From assembly GCA_964618845.1 (NCBI GenBank), contig CAZUCU010000010.1, forward strand, positions 1 through 19,685: a stretch of DNA of 19,685 nucleotides, given 5' to 3'. This DNA is from CAZUCU01 sp964618845. Its GTDB lineage: Bacteria > Patescibacteriota > Minisyncoccia > Phycocordibacterales > JAACPR01. Both the position numbers and the translations under genes were made by a program. How positions within the stretch are numbered: the first letter of the stretch is position 1; each line of letters begins with the position of its first letter. This document shows, piece after piece, positions 13,637 through 19,685 of this stretch. A model generated the notes under the pieces. That model searched no databases and was not told the DNA's origin. It saw only the letters and a list, made by a program, of their open reading frames with translations.

Positions 13637-13911
13637 TATTTCAATTGTTTTTTAAATTCTTCGTAAGTGATATATTCCCCCTTTTCATATTGTTTTTTTG
13701 CTTCATCAAGTTCTTCTTTTAAATTTGGGAACATTGTTGATAGTTCGATTGTCTCTTGCCATCCCTCAAACTCTTCTGCGGACATAATCACCGCCTTGGC
13801 TCGTCCTCTTTCTGTTAATGTATAAAAAGTATCAGGGGAAGAAACATCTTTGACAATCTCGAATAGTCTCCTTCGTGCTTCGGTTGTAGAAATAATATTT
13901 TTTGAATTCAT
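13636..13911 (-). CDS. Phd/YefM family antitoxin
   Basis: The 91-aa protein has the Phd/YefM N-terminal DNA-binding and dimerisation domain (ISTTEARRRLFEIVKDV, then TERGRAKAVIMSAEEFEGW, residues about 7-51). A charged helical C-terminal tail (residues 60-91) should wrap around and block the toxin. It is the first gene of the pair, as is usual, and its promoter overlaps a two-site operator (13912-13936). The ATG at 13911 lies 9 nt after the -10, so the message is nearly leaderless. Confidence 0.9.
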   Translation of the reverse strand: MNSKNIISTTEARRRLFEIVKDVSSPDTFYTLTERGRAKAVIMSAEEFEGWQETIELSTMFPNLKEELDEAKKQYEKGEYITYEEFKKQLK

Positions 13912-13949
13912 AATATGTACATATTAGCGTACATATATAAATAAGTCAA
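13912..13949 (-). promoter_or_regulatory. Toxin-antitoxin promoter with a two-site operator
   Basis: TTGACT (13944-13949), a 17-bp spacer and TAATAT (13921-13926) form a good promoter. Overlapping it are TGTACA (13916-13921, inside the perfect palindrome AATATGTACATATT) and CGTACA (13928-13933), whose centres are exactly 12 bp apart. E. coli YefM-YoeB binds TGTACA cores with the same 12-bp spacing, so autoregulation by this antitoxin-toxin pair is likely. Confidence 0.75.
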
Positions 13950-14146
13950 CTTTGTTTTTTGATTTTATTATTTTATCCTTATTTTAAAAGCTACTTTCAC
14001 TGCAAAGGTGGGACATTTGCAATGAATAGTAATTAAAAATTAATTGTTTCTTTAGAACTTTTTCATTAGTTCTTTATGCCAAGAACTCTGTTATTTAATA
14101 ACAAAAAATATTATTCAGACCATTATGTGTTTAAAGAAGTAAGATA

Positions 14147-15079
14147 CTATATCTTTGAACGAGATTGTTTTATTTGAGAAATTAAATTGTAAAAAATATT
14201 TAACCAAAGATTATTTGGAGATTCATTTAAATAATTTACCTCTAAATTTTCTCCATTAGAGCGGGCCACGATAGTGGCCCGCTCATTTGTTTGAAAAATT
14301 TCCCCCCCAAATTTTTCTAATTTATCAAAAACTTCCTGATGCGGATGCCCGTAAGAATTTTCTCCATAAGATAAAATTGAATAATCAGGTGTAACTTTTT
14401 CTAAAAAGATTTGCGAAGTAGAAGTTTTGGATCCGTGGTGTCCTACTTTCAAAACATCGGAATCGATTTTATCTCCAAACTCTTTGATAATAAACAATTC
14501 TGTTTCAATGGTTGCGTCCCCTGTAAATAAAAACTCGTTTTCTCCATGAATCAATTCCAAAACTAAAGAATTTGTATTTTCATTTGTTAGATTTTCCATA
14601 TTATTGGGCCATAACACATCTAAATAAATTTCATTTTTAGAATCAATAATTATTTTATCTCCCCAAGAAATATTTTTTACTTCAATATTTGATTTTTGTG
14701 TCTGAGATAATAATTCTTTTTCGTATTCTGAAGTAATTTGAGCATTAGATCTTAAAATTTTTTTTACATTATATTTTTTAATTACATCAAAAAAACCACC
14801 TATATGATCTAAGTCATCATGAGACAAAATTAAAATATCAATTTGTTTATCATAAAACGGTAGAACTTTTTCTAATTCTTTTACTACTTTGTTATCTCTA
14901 CCTCCATCAATCAAAATTTTTTTACCATTTGGAGATTTTATCAATATAGAATCCCCTTGCCCAACATTTAAATAATAAACAAAGAGACTCTCTTGTTCTT
15001 TAAATTCAAAAAACAAAGACATTATGAATAAAAGTAGTATCAAAAATAATGCTGAAAATATTTTTTGTTTTTTTATCAT
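14147..15079 (-). CDS. ComEC-type metallo-beta-lactamase fold hydrolase, membrane-anchored
   Basis: This 310-aa protein matches the C-terminal MBL domain of ComEC, thought to degrade one strand of incoming DNA during natural transformation. After an N-terminal helix (about 7-24) come LNVGQGDS (37-44), SHDDLDHIGG (86-95, the metal-binding HxHxDH-type motif), FTGD (185-188), KVGHHGSKTSTS (211-222) and YGENSYGHPH (238-247), all in family order. It is encoded apart from the channel domain, 95 bp downstream on the same strand, with its own membrane anchor. TATAAT lies exactly 6 nt before the ATG. A GC-rich perfect palindrome (14259-14284) lies in its coding sequence over residues 266-274. It may work with the channel protein, or as a free exported nuclease. 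Confidence 0.88.
   Translation of the reverse strand: MIKKQKIFSALFLILLLFIMSLFFEFKEQESLFVYYLNVGQGDSILIKSPNGKKILIDGGRDNKVVKELEKVLPFYDKQIDILILSHDDLDHIGGFFDVIKKYNVKKILRSNAQITSEYEKELLSQTQKSNIEVKNISWGDKIIIDSKNEIYLDVLWPNNMENLTNENTNSLVLELIHGENEFLFTGDATIETELFIIKEFGDKIDSDVLKVGHHGSKTSTSQIFLEKVTPDYSILSYGENSYGHPHQEVFDKLEKFGGEIFQTNERATIVARSNGENLEVNYLNESPNNLWLNIFYNLISQIKQSRSKI
14259..14284. repeat. GC-rich palindrome inside the ComEC-type hydrolase gene
   Basis: GAGCGGGCCAC (14259-14269), a GATA loop, and GTGGCCCGCTC (14274-14284) are perfect 11-bp arms. On the coding strand they encode residues 266-274 (ERATIVARS). The segment is over 65% GC in a gene that is otherwise very AT-rich. Confidence 0.92.
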
Positions 15080-15174
15080 CCATATATTATAAAATATTTA
15101 ATACTCCTTTATTCCACCCCGAATAGAGCAAAATTAATTAATTTTTTATATTTTTTTAATATATAAAAGATTTT

Positions 15175-16362
15175 CTAAGATTGAAGATAATTATATTTCT
15201 GCTTTGCGACAAATTTCTTTCGAATTTCTAAAAAAATTATAATAATTAAATATAAAAATAAAATAAAAGGTAGATTTTTAGAATTTATGATATTTGTCTT
15301 TAACATCGCAAAGTCTAAATTACCAAAAAAATTCACAATTAAAATAATTATATTTGATAATAATTCGGTAATACATATTAAAGAAAAATTTAATGCCCTC
15401 GGAGAAAAATTAATAAAAGACACCAAAACAGACAAAAAAGAAGAGAGCATAAAAATTGGTATCAGGGGTAAAACTAAAATATTGGGAACTAAAGAAATAA
15501 CAGAAAATTCTCCCATTAAAAAAATTATCAAAGGAGTTATTGTTAATTGAACTGCAATGTTTGATGTAATTATTTCTTTTATGGAAAATTTATTTGGCAA
15601 CCAATTTAAACATTTTTCAATATATTCATAAAAAGAAACAAGACCAGCAGTTGCTACAAAAGAAAGTTGAAAAGAAGGATCATATAGTAAAATAATTGGG
15701 TTTTGAAAAATCATTATTGATGCAGCCAAAAATAAGGCATTCAAAGAATTAGAATTTCTATAAAAAATTTTCCCAATTATAAAAATAGTTATCATTATTC
15801 CAGCACGAACAACAGTTGCACCCGCCCCAACCATAATTATAAAAACTACAATAAAAAATAAAGACAAAATAAACCTAATGTTTCTATGTAAAATTGATAG
15901 TAATTTAAAAACAAAAAAAGTAATTATCGTTAAATTAAAACCTGATAAAACCAAGATATGTATAAGACCAGTTCGACGAAAATTTTCTTCTAAAAAATCA
16001 TCAATTATACTTTTACTTCCGAGTAAAACACCGAGAATAAATGATGACGTTCGATCTGAATATAATTTGTTAATTTTTGTAATAAAAATATTTTTGAATT
16101 TAAAAATATAAAATTTGAAATCTTTTTTTTCTTCTTTAGAAATAATCTTTGTTTGAGGATAAAAAGCTATGTGTGTAATTTGGTCTTTTAATAGATAATT
16201 TTTATAATCAAAGATTTTGCCATTTTTGTTTTCAAAATTTTCTGGAATTTTAATTTTTCCAGAAATAGAAATTTTGTCCCCATAAAAATAATTCGAATAT
16301 TTGTGAGTTTTAATCAAAATTTTTTGCGAAACCACAGTCTGATCTTTTTCGGGGGTGGGCAT
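15175..16362 (-). CDS. comEC: ComEC/Rec2 competence channel, N-terminus unclear
   Basis: ComEC forms the inner-membrane channel for single-stranded DNA in natural transformation. This 395-aa part starts with an OB-like domain (GDKISISGKIKIP, residues 28-40). It continues with the competence membrane domain: ILGVLLGSKSIID, HILVLSGFNL (135-144), GAGATVVRAGIM (179-190) and about nine more helices. The MBL domain is absent and is encoded by the next gene. The reading frame is open for 70 further codons upstream, to 16572, and those codons look like real ComEC (a membrane helix, then FEAQNIEGYIVSEITYDD). They hold no ATG, GTG or TTG, however, so the true start is either an ATT/ATA codon or has been lost to a frameshift. 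The ATG at 16362 is inside the OB region. Confidence 0.85.
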   Translation of the reverse strand: MPTPEKDQTVVSQKILIKTHKYSNYFYGDKISISGKIKIPENFENKNGKIFDYKNYLLKDQITHIAFYPQTKIISKEEKKDFKFYIFKFKNIFITKINKLYSDRTSSFILGVLLGSKSIIDDFLEENFRRTGLIHILVLSGFNLTIITFFVFKLLSILHRNIRFILSLFFIVVFIIMVGAGATVVRAGIMITIFIIGKIFYRNSNSLNALFLAASIMIFQNPIILLYDPSFQLSFVATAGLVSFYEYIEKCLNWLPNKFSIKEIITSNIAVQLTITPLIIFLMGEFSVISLVPNILVLPLIPIFMLSSFLSVLVSFINFSPRALNFSLICITELLSNIIILIVNFFGNLDFAMLKTNIINSKNLPFILFLYLIIIIFLEIRKKFVAKQKYNYLQS

Positions 16363-16711
16363 AAAAACAAAACTTTGTAGTGAATCATCATATGTTATTT
16401 CCGAAACTATATAACCCTCAATATTTTGGGCTTCAAAATTTTTATACCCAAAAATAAAATCTTGCTTTAAAGAAAAAATTAACGCTGATATAAAAATAAT
16501 AAATGTTATTTTATTAATATAGATATTTTCAAATAAAAAAAGTTGTGTTACAAACTCAAATTTAATATATTTTTAATCTTTTTTTTATCAGAACTTAACG
16601 ATCAACATTTATAATTTAGTAAGAAAAAAGTTCTTTCAAATAAAATATGTAAAAGGTAATTTCTTTATATTCTTTCCTGTTTGTATTTTGTCTATCCTAC
16701 TCAAAAGAAAA
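16363..16711 (-). other. ComEC N-terminal frame without a start codon, then featureless DNA
   Basis: From 16572 to 16363 the minus strand is open in frame with comEC and encodes a helix (ITFIIFISALIFSL) and an OB-like strand, but has no standard start. A TAA at 16573-16575 closes the frame. From 16576 to 16711 I see only AT-rich DNA without a recognisable feature. Confidence 0.65.
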
Positions 16712-16775
16712 AATTCTTCTAATATAAAAACCACCCATTATCATCAATTGAAAGGTGGTTTTTATATTTTAGAAG
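16712..16775 (-). terminator. Intrinsic terminator of rnhA
   Basis: AATATAAAAACCACC (16721-16735) pairs perfectly with GGTGGTTTTTATATT (16754-16768) around an 18-nt loop. After a 2-nt bulge, AGAAG pairs with CTTCT, and on the minus strand the hairpin is followed by AATTTTTTC. It starts at the rnhA stop codon. Confidence 0.75.
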
Positions 16776-17335
16776 CCCCAACTTTTTTTAATTTTGTTTT
16801 CATCATCTTCGGATAAGGATTTTTTAAACTTAACATCACTTCTACCTTTTACTCTTTTTTCACATTCAGCCCAAGTTTTGTGAATTTCTAATTCCCCATC
16901 AACTAAACTCAAATAAGAATACGCTTTTGTACCCTTTCTNNNNNNNNNNNNNNNNNNNNNNNNNNNNNNNNNNNNNNNNNNNNNNNNNNNNNNNNNNNNN
17001 NNNNNNNNNNNNNNNNNNNNNNNNNNNNNNNNNNNNNNNCCAGCTTTGTTTTTCCAATTATTTTTTCTCCAAGAGTTAATCCAAGAATTTATACCGTTAG
17101 CAACATAACTTGAGTCTGTGAAAAAACTAACTTTAGCACCAGGATATCCTTTATTTTCAAGATATTCTAAAGATTCCACAACTGCAGTTAATTCCATTCT
17201 ATTATTAGTAGTTCTTTTGTCTTTACCGCCTATTTCTGTAACATTTTCATCTAAGTCTATTATTGCTCCCCAACCACCAGATCCGGGATTGCCACGCGAA
17301 GCTCCATCAGTATAAATTTTTATTTCGTTTTTCAT
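16769..17335 (-). CDS. rnhA: Ribonuclease HI (gap inside), with C-terminal HBD-like domain
   Basis: RNase HI cuts the RNA strand of RNA-DNA hybrids such as R-loops and primers. Three of the four catalytic acidic residues are visible: Asp10 in YTDGASRGNPG, Glu48 in NNRMEL and Asp74 in FTDSSYV. The fourth Asp would lie in or next to the 100-N gap (16940-17039). After the gap the sequence does not look like the usual RNase HI end. It reads AYSYLSLVDGELEIHKTW, AECEKRVKGRSDVKFKKSLS, which resembles the hybrid-binding (viroplasmin-like) domain normally found at the N-terminus of eukaryotic and some bacterial enzymes. TATACT preceded by TGA lies exactly 6 nt before the ATG, so the message may be leaderless. 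Confidence 0.9.
   Translation of the reverse strand: MKNEIKIYTDGASRGNPGSGGWGAIIDLDENVTEIGGKDKRTTNNRMELTAVVESLEYLENKGYPGAKVSFFTDSSYVANGINSWINSWRKNNWKNKAXXXXXXXXXXXXXXXXXXXXXXXXXXXXXXXXXXRKGTKAYSYLSLVDGELEIHKTWAECEKRVKGRSDVKFKKSLSEDDENKIKKSWGF
16940..17039. other. Scaffold gap (100 N) inside rnhA
   Basis: Exactly 100 N hides the region expected to hold the fourth catalytic aspartate and the junction to the C-terminal domain. The true length is unknown. Confidence 0.99.
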
Positions 17336-17409
17336 AAGAAAAGTATATCATACAGGTATTAAGTCTTAATAAAAAAAGAGTTAAAAAAATATTAATTTGC
17401 TTCAATTTT

Positions 17410-19164
17410 TCAAAGCACTTTTACAATTTTTATTCTCGCTTCTTTCTTATTATTAAAATAATTTATTTCCAGATTAACAACTAAATTACAGGATTTCCCA
17501 ATTTCAAGACCCATTTCTTCTTCACTTTTATAAAATTCAATCGCTTTTATTATCTCCCCATTAGATTTTTTGAAGGAAATTTCTAAATGAGAGCCAGTGG
17601 AGCCGAGCGGGCGAAGCCCGCTCGGCGAAACATTCTCTAATAAAAAACTTGGCTTAGGATTCCCTATTCCAAAAGGTGCAAGTTTGTTTATCTCTTCTAT
17701 TAAATTCACACTAATTTCATCAAGAGTAATTTTTTGATCAATAATTTCCTCGTGTTCAGTTATTATGCTTTCCTTCATAATTTCTTCAAGGGCACTTTCC
17801 AAAAAAGAAACTTGTTCCGGTTTTATTACAAAACCACCCGCACCAAAGTGACCACCAAAAGTATCAAGAATTTCTTTGGTCTCAAGTTTGTTCATCAATT
17901 CTACTAAATTATCACCATTCCCAGTTCTACAAGAACCTTTTAGATCTTGGCCATCTCCTCTACCCCACAAAAAAACAGGAACTTTGTATTCCTCAGCAAT
18001 AGAATTACAAGCCAAGCCCAAAAGCGACGGTTGCCAATCAGGATTCCCATACCCTATCGCTTTTATCTTCTCGCTACTTTCTTCTCGCTTCTCACTTCTC
18101 GCTTCTCGCTCTCCTATATGTTTTTTTACCTCCTTCACAATCACTGCTACTTGTCCCTTTCTCTCATTATTTATTTTTTCCAAATGCTTAACTGCCTCTT
18201 CCGCCTTAGATTCATCTATTTCTTTGAGAAGTTCATAAGCAAGCATTGGATCTCCCATTCGAGATGCTACATTGATCTTCGGAGTTACCATAAAAACCAC
18301 ATCATCAGCATTTAAATTTTTGGTATCAATTTTTCTATTTTCAAAAATTTTTTGTATTCCCTTTCTTTTTGTTTTTCTCAAAACCATCAACCCGTATTTT
18401 GCAAACACTCTATTTTCTCCAACAAGTGGCACCATATCAGAGAGCGTTGCAAGACCAACTAAATCCAAAAGCCACTTCTCCCAACCTTCATTGATATCAA
18501 ATTTTACCCCGCGATCTTTAGACTTTGCGGGGCTCCCCTTAATCATCATCGCTTGAATAAATTTAAAACACACAGCACTTCCACAAAGATTTTTATCAGG
18601 ATAATTACAGTTTGGTTGTTTGTGATTAATTATTGCTTTGGCATTTGGCTCTTTCCCATTTGGTTCATGGTGATCAGTGATGATTACATCTATTCCAAGA
18701 GAATTTGCGTAATCAACTTCAGCAACATCAGCAATTCCACAATCAACAGTTATTATTAATTCTGTATTTTGTTCTTTTATTCTATCAATTGCCCCCACAT
18801 TCAAACCAAAACCCTCCTTGTTTCGATGTGGAATATAAACAAAAAAATTCTTAAACCCAATTTTTTCAAAAAAATCTGATAAAATTACTGCCCCCGGAAT
18901 TCCATCGGCATCATAATCAGAAAAAATACAAATTCTTTTATTTTGAGATATAAAATTCAAAGTATAATCTACTGCCTCCTCCATTCCGAGAAAGAGAGAC
19001 GGATCGTGTAAATCAGTATCGTAATTAGGATTCAAAAATTTTTCTGCTTCCTCATTAGTAAAAATCCCTCTATGAAAAAGCAGATGCGCTAAATTATCTG
19101 AATATTTATTTAGTTTTTGTCTTTCTGCGTCTGACAGTTGTTGTTTAATCACAATTTTAGCCAT
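17410..19164 (-). CDS. recJ: Single-stranded-DNA-specific exonuclease RecJ
   Basis: RecJ is a 5'-3' single-strand exonuclease used in recombination and repair. The 584-aa protein has the DHH phosphoesterase motifs: SDYDADG (82-88), DCG (141-143), ITDHHE (162-167), CGSAV (194-198) and LSDMVPL (241-247). These are followed by the DHHA1 motif GGHFGAGGF (437-445) and a C-terminal OB fold (PFGIGNPKPSF, then HLEISF). Two segments are odd: a charged stretch (residues 351-366, GEREARSEKREESSEK) encoded by a GCGAGAAG-type repeat also found upstream of fusA, and residues 513-521 encoded by a GC-rich perfect palindrome. TAGAAT preceded by TGG lies exactly 6 nt before the ATG, suggesting a leaderless message. 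Confidence 0.95.
   Translation of the reverse strand: MAKIVIKQQLSDAERQKLNKYSDNLAHLLFHRGIFTNEEAEKFLNPNYDTDLHDPSLFLGMEEAVDYTLNFISQNKRICIFSDYDADGIPGAVILSDFFEKIGFKNFFVYIPHRNKEGFGLNVGAIDRIKEQNTELIITVDCGIADVAEVDYANSLGIDVIITDHHEPNGKEPNAKAIINHKQPNCNYPDKNLCGSAVCFKFIQAMMIKGSPAKSKDRGVKFDINEGWEKWLLDLVGLATLSDMVPLVGENRVFAKYGLMVLRKTKRKGIQKIFENRKIDTKNLNADDVVFMVTPKINVASRMGDPMLAYELLKEIDESKAEEAVKHLEKINNERKGQVAVIVKEVKKHIGEREARSEKREESSEKIKAIGYGNPDWQPSLLGLACNSIAEEYKVPVFLWGRGDGQDLKGSCRTGNGDNLVELMNKLETKEILDTFGGHFGAGGFVIKPEQVSFLESALEEIMKESIITEHEEIIDQKITLDEISVNLIEEINKLAPFGIGNPKPSFLLENVSPSGLRPLGSTGSHLEISFKKSNGEIIKAIEFYKSEEEMGLEIGKSCNLVVNLEINYFNNKKEARIKIVKVL
17602..17626. repeat. GC-rich palindrome inside recJ
   Basis: GCCGAGCGGGC (17602-17612), a GAA loop, and GCCCGCTCGGC (17616-17626) are perfect 11-bp arms. 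The apex GCGAAGC is the known extra-stable DNA mini-hairpin. It encodes PSGLRPLG (residues 514-521) plus the last base of Ser513 and shares GAGCGGGC/GCCCGCTC with the palindrome at 14259-14284. Confidence 0.93.
18067..18114. repeat. GCGAGAAG-type repeat inside recJ
   Basis: The plus strand reads as repeated CTTCTCGCT-like units. Bases 18081-18103 match 7949-7971 (opposite strand) at 22 of 23 positions. In recJ the repeat encodes a low-complexity Glu/Arg/Ser/Lys segment (residues 351-366) between the DHH and DHHA1 domains. Confidence 0.85.
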
Positions 19165-19170
19165 TTGGAT

Positions 19171-19179
19171 ATTCTACCA
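19171..19179 (-). promoter_or_regulatory. Extended -10 box of recJ (leaderless type)
   Basis: TGG-TAGAAT (19171-19179) lies 6 nt before the recJ ATG, so the predicted transcription start coincides with the A of the ATG. No good -35 is visible, as is usual for extended -10 promoters. Confidence 0.45.
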
Positions 19180-19210
19180 AAAATAGATCAAGAAAAGCTA
19201 AGCGATTATT

Positions 19211-19685
19211 TTATTGACAAGTAAGTTCTTTAATTTTGTTTTGAGTTAATGAACCAATTCCACCTGCTCCTTTAGCGTTTGGTCCAGAGACAACTTTATA
19301 ATCAACTTGGAATCTTTTGAGAGCGTTTTCTGTTAGAAGATCAAAAGACCCAAAAGAATTAAAGGTTGATGATAGATATCCTTTGCTGACAAGAAATCGT
19401 TGTAATTTTGTAACTTCCCCATTTGTATTTTGATCTCTTAAACCTCTGTACATTACTTTTGTCAAAATTAAACAACTAGTAGAACCTGAGGAAGTTTGTT
19501 GTTGGGTAACAGTTCCACCGGAACTGGAAAGAACAGCTATAACGATATCGTGTTGTTGTTTTGTTAATATTCCAGAAGCAAATAGAATTCTTATTATGTT
19601 TATAACGCTTTGATTATTAATTTGATCAGTATTATTTGTAGAATTTGATTGTCGATTAGTTCTTGAACCACCGGATGAATTAGAA
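19211..19685 (-). CDS. Peptidoglycan-binding protein, C-terminal part (cut by window edge)
   Basis: The frame is open to the window edge, so the N-terminus lies outside. An apparent start at 19465 is an internal TTG. The visible 157 residues begin with a Ser/Asn-rich linker. A short helical repeat follows (INIIRILFASGILTKQQHDI, resembling the region after the signal peptide of the 725-aa protein), then another Ser/Gln/Thr linker. The C-terminal domain is PG_binding_1: CLILTKVMYRGLRDQNTNGE, VTKLQRFLVSKGYL, then TENALKRFQ, IGSLTQNKIKELTC. Cysteines bracket the domain and may form a disulfide. The protein is probably exported and binds the cell wall. It has the same strand and style as the 725-aa protein at the other end of the window. 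Confidence 0.85.
   Translation of the reverse strand, partial: SNSSGGSRTNRQSNSTNNTDQINNQSVINIIRILFASGILTKQQHDIVIAVLSSSGGTVTQQQTSSGSTSCLILTKVMYRGLRDQNTNGEVTKLQRFLVSKGYLSSTFNSFGSFDLLTENALKRFQVDYKVVSGPNAKGAGGIGSLTQNKIKELTCQ

Noticed and set aside
13937..14146. Possible small gene or RNA between the hydrolase and the antitoxin
   Set aside because: Only a weak TGCAAA/TTTGCA pairing is visible, with no open frame or clear structure beyond the antitoxin promoter.
17876..18315. Two overlapping plus-strand open frames (about 120 codons) opposite recJ
   Set aside because: Both are antisense to a well-supported RecJ and their products are rich in Ser/Phe/Leu with no domain pattern.

Overview
The window looks like part of a scaffold from an ultra-small, AT-rich bacterium of the Candidate Phyla Radiation (Patescibacteria, most likely a Parcubacteria/Nomurabacteria-type lineage). 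This placement is inferred from gene content and style: secreted proteins with PG_binding_1 domains and a 'TNGEVTKLQRFL'-type signature, terse ribosomal genes, few Shine-Dalgarno sites, ComEC and RecJ, and many unfamiliar membrane-anchored proteins. TGA, TAG and TAA all act as stops, so the genetic code is standard. Three runs of exactly 100 N (11051-11150, 12783-12882, 16940-17039) are scaffold gaps; two interrupt genes.

All genes but rpmB lie on the minus strand, so transcription runs from high to low coordinates. From right to left: a secreted peptidoglycan-binding protein cut by the window edge (19211-19685); recJ; rnhA; a ComEC split into a membrane-channel gene and a separate metallo-beta-lactamase gene; a Phd/YefM-RelE toxin-antitoxin pair; rpmB (plus strand); an M50B site-2 protease; a small anchored protein whose end is in another frame; the str cluster rpsL-rpsG-fusA, interrupted by a 614-aa membrane-anchored protein and a 159-aa secreted protein; a 71-aa membrane protein; rplJ-rplL with a probable L10 leader; a GT-B glycosyltransferase; and a 725-aa secreted multidomain surface protein. 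Positions 1-518 hold no gene, only palindromes and a strong terminator.

Taken together the genes serve translation (S12, S7, EF-G, L10, L7/L12, L28), DNA uptake and processing (ComEC pieces, RecJ, RNase HI), and the cell surface (two PG-binding proteins, a glycosyltransferase, the site-2 protease).

The most unusual content is non-coding or overlaid on coding DNA. (1) A G10 tract fills the -35/-10 spacer of the 725-aa surface protein, as in phase-variable promoters, and that protein is mosaic in GC content. (2) A perfect 98-bp repeat sits directly upstream of both rplJ and rplL and includes both start codons. (3) GC-rich perfect palindromes sharing GAGCGGGC lie inside recJ and inside the ComEC-type hydrolase gene, and a GCGAGAAG-type repeat is shared by recJ coding DNA and the fusA upstream region. 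(4) Many genes have an extended -10 box 6-9 nt before the start codon, suggesting leaderless transcription. (5) Perfect 25- and 29-bp inverted repeats with a shared core follow rplL and fusA.
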